Part shown: positions 52,201 to 64,000 of the stretch, in pieces
Numbering within the stretch: the stretch's first letter is position 1
Layout of the letters: each line of letters begins with the position of its first letter
Notes under the pieces: model-generated
Databases searched by the model: none
What the model was told of the DNA's origin: nothing
What the model saw: only the letters and a program-made list of their open reading frames with translations
Translations under genes and position numbers: made by a program
Assembly (NCBI GenBank): GCA_013400975.1
Contig: WBMZ01002697.1
Span: 248,001 to 312,000, forward strand
DNA length: 64,000 bases
DNA from: Atrichornis clamosus
Lineage: Eukaryota > Chordata > Aves > Passeriformes > Menuridae
Direction: 5' to 3'

Positions 52201-55200
52201 ACAATTCAACGTTGCAGTGTTAGTTCTGGATGCAGAGAACATCTATTCAGATTCCCTACAAGCAAGTCAGCAGTTGTTTCTTTTGTACGCGGTCCCATTT
52301 TTACTTGACTGTACAAATCCTCTTAATTTTAGCAGCTCGTCTGGAAGCCTCATCTTGCCTGTTCCCCTGAAACTCATCTTTCCCCACTTCCTAAAGCGGG
52401 ATTTCAAGAAAGTCACTGGAAACAATATCCCCCAAACATCCTCTCAGCACTTTTGAAAGTCCTATCCACAACACATATAAAGCACGGGATATTCTCCAAA
52501 TACTTCAAAGCTTAAGGCATACCAGGCTCCCTTTCAAGCAAGAGCAATATTTAGGCAAAAGGCATCATGGCTTGTTTAATTCCAGCTCCTCACGGAGGAC
52601 AGTCTCCAGTGGGGACAAAGAAAGAGCAGCACAGCAAGCCCTGAAGTGAGAAGCCAGGCTGGCTACCTGCCCTTCCAGGTGGCACACAACCACTTACACA
52701 ACGCTTAATTTCAACCTGCAGACACCTCTGTCACTCCTGACAGTAGCAGTGGCTCCTGGGCACTTTGCCACACTAATGGAAGGTGGTTCAAATGCTTCTG
52801 AATTGCTAAAGGAGCTATTACCGAGCTGTGGTTCACTGCAGATTTATTAGAGAGTGTCCATGTTAATCCTGCACGTCTGAAATATGTGTGCTGCCCTGCT
52901 GAGTAAACAACAATCAAAGAAGTCTGGATGCTTCAACACTGTAATATCTAAACAGCATTATTTTTCATGATTAAACAATGTTTAACAGAACCAAGCTCAA
53001 AAACTATTCAAAATTTGAACAGGGGGTTTAGAATGACTTTTAAGAACTGTCGGATGGCGTTCAGAACTAGAAGTCATATTACTTTCCTTGAAACAAATTA
53101 AACATTGCAACACGGAGCCACGGAACAGGGCTTTACAAACCTGCAGAGCCAGTCTCCCCAGAGCAGGCTCTCCTTGCTGCCCAGCAGCAGGTCCTGCCAG
53201 CAGCTCACTTATCCACAGAGCCCATCCTAAAGGAAGCACAGCATGAACCTTATGGAGTTTTTCTACCCCACAACTTTTTATTACATTTTAAAACTATGCT
53301 GTCGCATGGTGCTCCGAACACGTTCTGTCCATCCAACCACCACTGAACCTCCTACAGCCTTGTCCTGGTCAGTGCAGCCACCAACGCATTCCCAGCCACA
53401 GCACTCCACTCCAACCCCACTAAGAAACAGCCTCAAGTCCCCTGGGAGAAAGCCTGAGGCGTCACAAAACTTTCTTCCTACCTTTTCCTTCCACGTCACA
53501 AAACCATTCAAAATAGAAACACATGAAAAGCTAAGAGGAAAAAAAAATTACAAATACAACCAAAATATGATTTTCTCATCCCCAACCAGTTTCTCATCCT
53601 TGTTTTTCTCCCTTCCAGTCTTTCAAAACACTTCCCTTTCCAGTAAACCCTCACAACGGCAAGCCATTTCCTTGGTACAAAGGAATTTTCCCCTCTTTCC
53701 AATTTTTGTGGCTTTGCTACTCTAAGGTGCTTTGCTCGACAAGGTGAATGTCCCAAACATGAGCCAGTTCTTTTGTGGGGGAGGAAAAGCAATAATTACA
53801 CACAACCTGCAACGTGTGAGGAGGGGAATGAAAGTAGGTCAGATCTCAACTCCTCAGCTTCGCTGGGGTTCACCAAATGCTTTCACTTACAGTCACTTTA
53901 AAAATACAATTAAAATAAAAATAGCACGGCAAGTGAACAAAGCAGCACCGCAGAATTCAGCTTACTGTCCCCTTCTTCGACAGGGATAATGGCATTTGTG
54001 TGGTGACAAGAGGCAGAAAAACATGAACCAACAGAAAATGAAGCCCATGAGACACATCCCTATATCAGGTGCTGACTACCCTGATACTCACTCAGAAACA
54101 AACCCCTAAAAAAGGGTTATTTGGAAATAAACCAAAACAAACAAAACAAAGAAACCATCAGAGATAATTAAGAGATGGGAAAGGACAACCTCGAGACATA
54201 CAAAATTGGCTTATGAATTATAAGCTGGTTTTAAAAGTTAAAAATAAAAAATCCACATAAAAAATCCACTCCTCCTATAGAATCTCTTGTTTTGCAACTG
54301 TCCTTGTTGGGAAGCACAATCCCCAAGGAGCAAACGCCAGCGTGGTTTTGCTGACGCTCCCGGCTCCAACTGAAAGCCGAAGGGCCAAACTTCCAGAACA
54401 GCCCCGGCACTCCCAGCGCACGTTTCGTAATTATAACAGGAGCTGCTGGCTGCTGCACCCCTGCAAATCTGGTCTTTATTTAAGATCTGACTCTTACAAA
54501 GTTGTTCCAAAGTTGCTCAGTTGCTCCGACTTCTTTTCCAATCAGTTTAAAAGTCAGTTTAGTCCCTGGTACTACAAGACGGCATCTCGGATTTGGGGAG
54601 CACGCTGTGCCAAATCTCCCAAAGAAAACCCCCACTACAGACACACATTGCAACGTGCCGAACCTAAACTCAAGGGTCTGAGCTTCAAATCAGTTGCCAA
54701 ATTGCTGTGAGGATGATTTTACACTGGCAGGCTCTGTGCCAAACCAAATATTGCCCCGTTTCCCACCACCACCACTAAGACAAATCGGTGTCCTCAGCAG
54801 AAGACACTTGTCCAGCTGGAATTCACTGTTTGGGTTCACAGTCTCTTTTCAGCCTGAATTTTGCACTTCTTTAACCACACTGAAGTAAATTTTCTCCTCC
54901 AGTCGAATCAGGTGTGCTGTTACACAGAGACAAGACATAACTTGCCAAAGTGGGTGATGGTTCTTGTAAAAACATGGATTTAAACTGCTCAGGAGCGCTG
55001 CTTCGAAGAAAGTCTCTGTTTCACTGTAAAGCTTCAATCTTGAGGAGTCTCAAAACGTTTAACTCTTCAAAATCTGACACTTCCAATAAGGAATTTTTCT
55101 CTTTTAATGATAGAAAAAGGCATCGTTAAGTGTTTTTCTTGCATTCCCATCTGATCCTAAACGGAACACTCATTTTAAGAAAACACCAGTTCTTTGAATG

Positions 55201-56145
55201 TTTTTGTTTAAAGCCAAGTGATCATTTCTACAGAAGCTGGGAAGCTGGATATAGAAATACGCTCATTAAGAGCTACTCTATGGCTGTTATTAAAACACCA
55301 CAATAGTCCATCGTCTCATGCTTACACAACCTTGCATAACTGGAGATGTCAGCATTTTCATTGTAAATTCTGCTTTCAAATGTCTCTAACTTGCCTGTAA
55401 AAAAGTTACCGTGGCCTGAAATCTGTTGCAAGTTCTCTGCCAAGGAAAAACTATTTTAAAATTAGGAAACTATGCATTCATTGGAGTCAGCCGCCGGTTT
55501 GGGGTTTTATCTATACAAATGGTTTTTAGAAAAAAAATAAAAATATTTAAAAACCTCACAACTCAGCATCTTTGAAAATCCTCTGACTCAAAAAAAAGAA
55601 CCTCACTAAAGGCATCAAATTCCTAAAAGTTAATAATTATTATACTCCTTCAAAAAGCTGCAACTGTATGGCAGATAAGCGTAAACCATGCAATTATTTC
55701 TGCTACTTTGCAAAATAGTAGCCAGGCTGAGACACTACCAGCTCCCAGTGTCTCATCAACACGGACTGTAAATAACGACCCTACCCATGCCCAATTAGTT
55801 TGAAGCTCAAGACCATGCCCCTGCTAAAGGGCTGCAGATTTTAAACACAGAATGGACACATTAAGACTGATTTAATCTGGCTGCTTGTACAATTCCCCAG
55901 AACCTCAGCTGGCAGATCCTGTACTGGGCCAAATAACTTACTGAACCGGATCCCTGAAAGGGCATCCAGCCCTCACCCGGAGCTGTGGGGATGCCACATT
56001 CCTCCATAATGGGCTTTAATAATTGCCCTTCCTTAAAATAAAATTAAAGGGAAAATAAATTAAAAAGATAAAGCCAACTCTGATTTAACTAATCGGTTTG
56101 AATTATAAATTTAACTTGCAGATATCAAAGCCGCTGCTCTTGTTT

Positions 56146-56160
56146 AAAAAAAAAAAAAAA
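56146..56160. repeat. Poly(A) run
   Basis: Fifteen A's in intron 2 with no recognisable retroposed body before it. Confidence 0.85.
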
Positions 56161-57820
56161 GCCAAAACAAAACAGAAACAAGGGAACCTTGGGTGAACTA
56201 TTTGCTTTATTTTTTCCTACCAAATTGGAAGCAGCATCCTGGTGCTTCTACACCACCTCTGTCCCAGGAAGATGATGGATGTGCAGGGTCCCACCATCCC
56301 TGTGACCTCTCAGCAGGGTGGCTCTGGCTGGAGAGGACGCATGGGGGCACCCTGAGATGGGGAGGGGGACAGGGGACATCCCACCACCACAGCATCCCTC
56401 CCACACACACTGGAGCACCTCACAAAATCCCACATCCTGATCCAAGCAGGTCACAGCGGCTAAAGAAGGATCTCCAAGTGGACTGTGCTGACCACGGTGA
56501 CCACAGGTGACAATTTTTAAGCACTGCCAACACTTTTACAAAAATGAAGGCATATTGCTCAGATTACTCAACATTTTTACAAAAAGGAAGGTACCGTGCT
56601 GAACGTGTTTATATTTGTATGTTGTTTAGTGTCAGCAAATGGCTGTGACTTACAACCCAAATGACAACTCATTACTCACTTTCACCATAAGGACACACCA
56701 CCCATTAAAGGGGATCTCTCTCCTTCCCTGCTGCTCCTAGGAACCTCCCAAATTTAAGACCATTCTGAACCATTTTGTGTTTTTCACAGGACACAGAAAT
56801 AGGCTGTCCCTTGTGGAAAGCTTAAATTAATCCTTTGAAATTTGACCTAAATTAAAAGAACTGAAACACGCTGTCACCGCACCAGGCGGGGGCTCCGAGT
56901 GGGTGCTCCAAGGACAGTGTCAAGGCATTGCATGTGGGGGAAGAGCCCAAATTAGCTACCCAGCAGGATGATAACACACAGCCCAGGCAAGGGAAGGTCA
57001 AGGGAGAGCTCACTATTTATCAAATATATGTCTAAACTAATTATTCAGTTCACAAAGTAACCCTTCAGCCCATGTGTGCGGTCAGAGCCCTCGTGAAACG
57101 CTGGCTATCACCAAAGGCCTGGGCACACACAGGCAGAGAGAATGGTGCCTTTGTACACACTGGGGGAAGACTTATTTCTAAATATTTAAAAGCAGAAAAA
57201 GTCTTTATGCTCCCTAGGATGAAAAACATGTATGTAAACACTTGATGGAAGATTTGATTTGGTAGCTGACAGTCCCCACGGAGCTCCCACAGGTCCTGCT
57301 TCTGCTCACACAGAGGAGCAGCCTCAGGTTCTGCCCTCTCTGCTCAGGGATAAAGCACCACGGCTGAGACCCACCACACTCAGGACCCAGCAGCCAAGGT
57401 ACCAACACCATTACCATTCACAAAGGCTCAGGATGTCGTTTTCAGTGCAAATATTTTCATATGGGCCAGAGTAATACCCGGTGGTCACAGAGGGATAATT
57501 ATTTATTCGAGATTGACTGTGAATAGCCAAAAAGCATCACAACATCTTGCACATATCCTGCGCATACCCATGGAGTTGGTTACCCTATTACATAGATACT
57601 GATTGTACTAAAGCACATACTTTAGTAATTTTTATACATAGCCAGACACTCTGAAGAAAATTACTGCCAGTGTCCCTAAACTTATGTATAGCTGAGAGCA
57701 GGAGTATCCTCTGTTACAACCAAAGCAACAAATCTCAATCCCTGTTAACATTGCACACAGCTTTTCCAATATTCTGAGTCACTAAGACATTAAACAATAA
57801 CAATCAAAGCACCTTATATT

Positions 57821-57842
57821 AAAAATAAATAAATAAATAAAG
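57821..57842. repeat. (AAAT)n microsatellite
   Basis: About four to five AAAT units in intron 2. Confidence 0.9.
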
Positions 57843-60083
57843 ACAATTTAGGGTAAGTCTGTGAAGGAAGACTCAGGAACGGATCAACAAATGTCACCAA
57901 AGGTCATGGCCCTGCTGACCTTCTCAGCTGGGATGAAATGTCATAGCTCTAATGACTGCACAGTCAGCAGCCCCATTGAAAATTTACATTATTAGAGCAC
58001 CTGACCCCCAAATTAGCTGTGCCCAAAATGTTTTGGCATTCACTAAATTAAAAAAGAAGTCTGCTTTGTCTTTGAAGAACTTTTTTGAAGGGCTGTTTTT
58101 GGTTTTGGCTTGGAGAGCTTGTGGGTGGCAATGATAGAACCCAGAGAAGGTGACTGTGTAAAAACTTGGTTTTGTTTTGGTTTTTTTCAAAGGGTTTAAT
58201 GAAGTACATAAAGGAGGTTTTATTTCCCAAATCTCAGATATAAATCCCACACAATTCCGTGTATTCTGCAGCATGAAAGCTCTTATTATGCCATTAAGTT
58301 AGAAGCAATTTCTCATTTTTTTTCTTAGTTCTGGTAACGATTTGGGTTCTCACGTCTAAAATTGTTTCACGTCAGTAACATTCCTGCCCAGGAAAGAAGT
58401 TTTAAAATCTTTTTTAACAATTTACTCTTTGATAAAACCCAGATTCCACCCCCTCCGTATTCACTGTGGAAAAAACATGTATTTTTTTAACTGTGCTTTC
58501 TAAAATAATAAAAGCTATTCCTTCCCTGAAAAGTTGAAAAATTATCAGGCATCATTCAAAAAATATTACTCTTCTTCCCGTAAAATACTCCACCAATCAT
58601 GCAATCAACATTCTTTCTGACTTAACCCTAAAACTAGAGGACCTCACTACAAAGCTAGTCTGAAACCAGAATTATTCATGATTTTGTCATTCCCCTGAAA
58701 AGCCAAAAAGGCACCAGATGTTCAATTAACAAATCATATAGTAAGTGGTGACAAGAGTTGGGCTTTTTTTTTCAATCTCGGGTTACCTTCAAAAGAAAAG
58801 AAATAACAAAACCAAAAATCTTTGCTATCAACAACCTCTATAGCTGACAGATGACAATATTGCCATTCTTTGTGAATTTTTTTCAGGAATGCTTGCTAGG
58901 GAAGAGGGCTCATCATCTCTAAATAGTTCATCCCCTGCCATCAATAAAAATGTACTTGGAAGGGATTCTAAAAATGTGTTAGCTGGTGACGTCTATTTTT
59001 AGAGGCAGTGGATAGAAACAAGTAAGTTTTGCATGAAAATGTATTAAATAAAAATGAAGCTGCATCCATGGACATGGGCAGTAGAATGTGCAAAGGCCAA
59101 ATTCTCTGCAGCAAGCTCACCAGGTCAGAAATGCTCTGTGGAAAATTGTATCAGCTTGACAGCTGAGTTATTAGAACTGTGATCACTCCTTCAAAAGACA
59201 GCTATAACCTTATGAAGGAAGCCTCACTTCCACCCCCGGATGCTCAGAGAGCAGGAGAGATCCAGCACAAGGCAGGAGAATCATTCTTAAAATACAATCA
59301 GCTCACAACAATAAAAAAGCACCCCCTCCTGAGCTCTTCAGAGAAGAAAACCACTTTGCAAAGCTTGAGGAACAGATAAACCTAGAAGGACATACCAACA
59401 GGTGCAGGCTCAAAATGGATTTTATCAAAACACTTCTTCAATGTAAAGGTCTAGATTAGTCTTTGCTCCCACAATAATGAACTACAGCCCTTCTATTCAG
59501 ATCTCAGCATTTACACTTTCAGAACTTGTGATCCAAACACTGCCCTGATTGTGCTTGGATATTAACGGCAACAGGGAGATTTCTTCTGAGTACAAACACC
59601 AACAAAGCTGCAACAGCGTTTCTGCAGAGTGCCTGGCAAAACTAAACATTCATGACTAAAAACTATGGAGACTGATTTTCTCTGAACTTCTCAGGTGAAG
59701 ACAATCCCCAAGACAAGTAGCCACTCATCCGCTTGGTTCCTCGGGACAGCAACATGTAATGCGTACGTAAGAGCGACACACTGGTTTCCTTAAAGGCCCA
59801 TTCCTGAAAACTTTCATCCACACACTTTGATTATACAACGTGATGACAGTCCCAAGTGAAATCACTGACACCGCTCGCTTGCATAAGAATAAACAAACAC
59901 ACGCTTGTACAAACACAGCCCACGTGAGAGCAGGGAAAGTCAAAAACCGTAACTCTCGAGGGCTAAGCTGTTACTTGCCTTAGATTTACCAGAGCACAAG
60001 AAAAGATGTTGACTTCTATTTCAGACGTTCAAGCATTTAAAATTAACTTCTTTTAAGGAATTGAGGATTCTAGAGTGATTTAC

Positions 60084-60340
60084 CTTCGGGTTCCACCGTG
60101 GTGTCTTCGACAACTAAATTAAATGAAGGTCGAGCCAGGCAAAGTCCAGCCATGGTGACCACCACCAGGCAGATAAGGCAACCCGAATCCCAGCTGACCA
60201 TCTTTTTAGAGTAAATTCCTGGTCCATTTCCATATCTCCATGTGGACTTTAATCCCATCTGAACACCTCTAGAGAAGCATGGAGAGAAAGCCGTGCCTTC
60301 GGCCAGGGTAATGCCTCCTCCCTTGGATCGACGGCTGCTG
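60084..60340 (-). CDS. FGFR2: FGFR2 exon 2: end of 5'UTR, start codon, signal peptide
   Basis: Translation from ATG at 60201-60199 gives residues 1-39 plus one base: a short polar start, a hydrophobic core ([16 protein letters not shown]) and then the mature N terminus RPSF. This is a classical signal peptide that sends the receptor to the secretory pathway. The conserved tail EDTT-EPE leads into exon 3. The donor is GTAAAT at 60083-60078, leaving phase 1. The acceptor follows a CT-rich tract and CCCCACAG; because the sequence is CAGCAGCAG, the exon may begin at 60340, 60337 or 60334. The coding part is 118 nt, three codons more than the human exon as I remember it. An in-frame upstream ATG at 60258 and a tiny upstream ORF are listed separately. 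Transcription starts beyond the right edge. Confidence 0.95.
60256..60258 (-). promoter_or_regulatory. FGFR2: In-frame upstream ATG giving a 19-residue N-terminal extension
   Basis: This ATG is 57 bases before the usual start and in the same frame with no stop between. It would add 19 residues beginning [10 protein letters not shown] and containing GPGI. As I recall, mouse Fgfr2 database entries carry a very similar extension with STWRYG and GPGI, so the peptide seems conserved between mammal and bird. It would place the hydrophobic signal core further inside. Whether it is used is unknown; the downstream ATG remains the usual start. Confidence 0.6.
60269..60280 (-). promoter_or_regulatory. 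Three-codon upstream ORF in FGFR2 5'UTR
   Basis: On the minus strand ATG CTT CTC TAG (Met-Leu-Leu-stop) lies ten bases before the in-frame upstream ATG and 67 bases before the usual start. Such minimal upstream ORFs can lower or gate translation of the main frame. The sequence is certain; the effect is inference. Confidence 0.5.
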
Positions 60341-61158
60341 CTGTGGGGAGGAGAGAGATTTAACACTGTCAGCAAAAACATCTCCAAACACAAACCAAAA
60401 ACCTTCACAGAGCCTCGAACGGAGCCGAGGTGAGAGGGAGGGGAGGAGCAGGATGGGAAAAATAGTTTTCCAGCTTCTAGAATATGTGAAAAGTGAGTGA
60501 CTTTTCATCTTCTGTTAGCAGTTTCCATCATCACCTGAGGCGTAACCAAGTCCTCCTTGTTTTCACAAAATCACTTCTCAGCACATACTGAGAGCTATTT
60601 TACTGACAGAAAAACATACAGGTTTTACAAAATGAGAGGCACACACATGTGCAGGCACATAACCTGTAACGCTACAAAATTACCACAATTATACAAATTA
60701 TATTCTTGTTATTGTTTGAAGGTTTATGTAAGTTTGCTGTGTTTTTCATTCCTTCACCTAGGCAGTTCTGCAGCCAGCTGAATTTGCAGGAATTCAGTAA
60801 TTTTCCACAAGAAAAACAGTTGAAAAATATACTCCTTAGAGTTGGAAAATCTGTAAGACTATTTCACCTTAAGATTTCCAGCTCTCCCATGGGTGTACGT
60901 TCTTCTGACTCAGTTTAGTGTCCTTTTAAAGCCTTCCAGCCCTGAACAGGTGAAAGGCTCTAGTCTTCATAGTGATATTGGTTTGCTACATTGCATGACA
61001 GGCAATTAAAATCTGTATAAACTATGGTACAGGTTGCAGTTTCGCAGGAAACCTGCCCAGCATCACTTTCCACCCATACTTGCCAAGCTGCGTGCACAAA
61101 CATTTCTTTTCTCAGTCCCTCAGTGATGCTTACTGAGATATAATTTCAGATGGAGGGC

Positions 61159-61171
61159 GGGGGGGGGGGGG
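61159..61171. repeat. G homopolymer
   Basis: Thirteen G's in intron 1. The length may be unreliable in the assembly. Confidence 0.85.
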
Positions 61172-63535
61172 AAAGTCTATTTTATTCACAGTAAAACTAA
61201 TTTAAGTGGATGGAGTAAGCTGGTAACCCAGGTGTGGTCTGATGCAGGAGAGAAGCGGCACCAAAGCAACTGGCACTCCCTTCAGGGGACCCTGTTGCCA
61301 CCACACTGAGATGCCAGGTGAGGGGCAGAAGAGCAACCTCCTCACAGGGTGATTTAACAGCTCAACCAGAAAATTAGACCCTGTTTTCCGCTTCAAAAAT
61401 AAAAGACGGTAAAACCTCAGTAAATGGATAAAACAAGTAACTGCAGCAATTGTTCTAATCTGGTCAATGATTCATCCTAGACGTGATGAAACCCAACTGA
61501 AATTTGGAGAGCACTTGTCTTGAAGGGAAAAAAATAACATTAAACCCCCTTTTCACTCCTGCCCTCACACCTGAAAACTTTAAAAAAAAAATTAAAAGGC
61601 AGGGAGTGTAGAGATAAAGTGAAACTTGTCCCAACTCTTTGTCATTTGGATGTGGTGTGGTACCCCAGCATACAGAAACAGGGACAAATATTCTCCTTTT
61701 ATAAAGCCAACCATTAAAAAGTTGATTCCCATTTTATCAGCCTTTTGCTACCTGCACATACAAAGTTCACAAATGCTACTGAGGCATCTTTTACCTTGGG
61801 TACGATATACAGTAACTTCTGGAGTCAGCAGAAACAGGTTTTAGATGACATAAATAAGGCACTTGAGGAAAATAATTAATACACAGTATTCCAGGTGAAT
61901 CCCAGATACTTCAGGGCAAGCTTTTTTCAACTCAGTTGGTATCCCCTCAAAGCTCTGTCCCTCCTTTAGAGATTTAAGCCTAGGACGAGCATCCCAGACC
62001 ACAAACTAGCAACTACTATTAAATCTCCAGTGAAAACACCGCCAGACCACTGCACAAACATTTGCGAAGAGCTTGCCGAGCCCTTCTCTAAATAAGCGCA
62101 GAGCAGGTGTAGAGCTGAAGAGGGCTCTGTCTCTGGGAGCAGTCTGTGTCTGGGGCAGGACCAGAGCAAACCCCCCTGGATGCTGCCACCCAGGTCAACT
62201 GCCCGCCTCTGGCAGCCACAGCTCTGCAGCTCAGTTTATCCAGCTGTAAAGTGGGTAGAAACCCCTAATTAACAGCCTGGATGTAATGCTGATTTAATGT
62301 CCATAAATCATCCTGTAAACTCTGATTAAAGTCTATGTTGATAAAAGCAAAATCTAATCATAATTTTGCAAGAAAGAAAACATACTAGAATGCCAGCATA
62401 TATTCCAGACTCCAACAGCATTAATTCCACTGACATTTCTGCAGTTTCAGATTTTCAGACTACGTTAAAAGCCACTGAAAGCCGATATTTGGTTCCTACC
62501 CTCACCCGAAATCCTGAAGTGTGGCACAAGGCTATTTGGCCACACGTCTCCTCACCTGAAGATTTTTGTTGGCTTCTGCACCTGAACGTCTGCCAGCAGA
62601 AAGAAGGGATTCTTGATCCACAGGGCAGCAGAAAACTCAAAATCGTGACTTGCAAAGGTGCAACAAAGCAAAAATCAGAGCTCTGGACCCTTCCATGGAG
62701 CCAAACCACTTTTTACCAACACGACAGTGACCAGGATTCAAGGATTGCCCTTTCCCAGAAGAAGTGGAGTCCAACGAAGATGAAACGAAACCAAATTCTT
62801 TTCATAGTTTAATTGCCACAGTTGCTGGGGGACGAGTCTCTGGAAAGACCTCCTGTGCTGGATAATTATGTACCTCTATCTCAATGTTTGGAACACAGCC
62901 CCAGCATGCTTTTTGGCCTCCACAATTCTGGCTTCCTGACTACAATACCATAATCCCTCCTGGAGTCTCAGACTCAGTGAAAGCCACACGTAGTGTTTAT
63001 TTTTCCCCTTGAAAGGGAACTCTGTCTCTCTTCTCAGCCTACACTTTGGGGAGGAGTTGTCAGCCCCCAATGATTGATGGCTCTCCTTGCCACTCGCTCA
63101 TCAAGTCAATTTTCACCTCGTCACATACCTGCCCAAATTTTCTTTGCCAAACTGACAAGCATGGGAAAGCAGACTGGTTTGGGAGCCCAACCAAATTCCT
63201 CCAAGCTGTACTTCAGTTTAAACACACTCACACACACAAACAAGTAGTCAATGTTCAGCAGTGGCATTAATTAAATTCAATGCTCAGTGTTCTTTTTAAT
63301 CTACTTGCATTGTTGTTTATAAGATGTTTATCACTCCCCAGGGAGAGTACAATTTGTAGAGTATGTTAACCAAATCAATACACTGCTCACTGTATAACTT
63401 TTCAGCATCTTTCTCTGTTAGGCAGGGAATAGCAAAATCTGATTGAAATATGGATCTTCCCTCCACAAAGAAACCTCAAGCGCTCTAAAAGCCCAGTAGC
63501 TTCATCAGAAAAATCCAGGTAGATGAAGCTTTAAA

Positions 63536-63660
63536 GCTTTATATACACATACACTGTATACACAATTCCACTGACAGAAGAATTGCATACTGACAGAAAA
63601 ATGATAGAAATATATAGCTATCTATAAAAATACATATACATGGATATATATCTAACAAGA
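63536..63660. repeat. TA-rich low-complexity tract
   Basis: Imperfect TATA/CATA repeats (for example GATATATATC) in intron 1. Confidence 0.7.
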
Positions 63661-64000
63661 CTCTTCACCAGCGTTCAATCTCTAAGCAAATCTGAGCATC
63701 ACAACTATTAAACATTAATTCTAGAGGACTAATGGGAACCGGCTGGCAGCTTCAGTACTTTTTCATTGTTTGAACTTCTTTCATTTGCTTTCCAGGACTA
63801 TCCTGTTTTTCTCAAGTCTTTTGCCACCGAGAGATTGGGGTGGGGGGGAGAAATCTGCATTTTAATTGACATTCCAGAGAGAGAGAGAAGTCCAGAGGCT
63901 GTTGATTGCTGTCTATTCAGCCCAAACAGGCTTTTCAGATGAAAATGAGAAAAGGCTAGTGGAAGATTTACAGGGATTTGGTACAAAGGAGACAATGAAG

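Larger units (their letters stand above)
45059..60083 (-). other. FGFR2 intron 2
   Basis: About 15.0 kb between the signal-peptide exon and Ig1. It contains two CR1 3' fragments (46522-46587 and 48222-48425) and microsatellites at 48926, 49251, 56146 and 57821. In humans intron 2 of FGFR2 holds regulatory variants linked to breast cancer risk; I cannot align them here. Confidence 0.9.
60341..64000 (-). other. FGFR2 intron 1, partial
   Basis: Sequence upstream of exon 2 in transcript order. No CpG-rich promoter is seen, so the first exon lies further right. It holds a 13-G run (61159-61171) and a TA-rich tract (63536-63660). Confidence 0.85.

Noticed and set aside
62366..62812. 148-residue plus-strand frame in intron 1
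   Set aside because: No recognisable domain, signal or partner exons.

Overview
The window is vertebrate genomic DNA and almost certainly avian. It holds 3' ends of CR1 retrotransposons and a long terminal repeat of a type common in birds, and the encoded protein reads as a bird orthologue of a well-known receptor. The species cannot be named from the sequence alone.

One gene occupies the window: FGFR2 (fibroblast growth factor receptor 2), on the minus strand. Nine coding exon positions plus one mutually exclusive alternative (ten exons in all) were placed by translation and GT-AG boundaries. From right to left they are: exon 2 with the start codon and signal peptide (60084-60340), exon 3 with Ig1 (44792-45058), exon 4 with the acid box (44105-44179), exons 5 and 6 with Ig2 (37132-37301 and 31030-31153), exon 7 with the first half of Ig3 (13981-14171), alternative exons IIIb (12968-13115) and IIIc (11253-11397) for the second half of Ig3, exon 10 with the transmembrane helix (8891-9093), and exon 11 with the juxtamembrane segment (1099-1250). 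The first noncoding exon and promoter lie beyond the right edge; the kinase exons lie beyond the left edge. All exon phases agree. Residue numbers count from the Met at 60201 and use the IIIc, VT-plus form.

The most informative part is the regulatory layer of alternative splicing, which appears preserved from mammals to this bird: a GT/GA tandem donor for the Val-Thr insert in exon 10, a weak IIIb donor followed by a U-run, a UAGGG silencer core in IIIb, UGCAUG and G-runs in IIIc, and a UGG/GGU-rich cluster beside a double UGCAUG upstream of IIIc. Including both IIIb and IIIc, or neither, gives an early stop. The start region also carries an in-frame upstream ATG and a three-codon upstream ORF.

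The remaining ~97% is intron with scattered repeats: four CR1 fragments and a short CR1 tail, one convincing and one probable solo LTR, one ancient MIR-type SINE relic, and short microsatellites. No second gene, RNA gene or CRISPR array was found, and nothing suggests a wholly new system. Most long open frames here are unsupported by homology or splice context.
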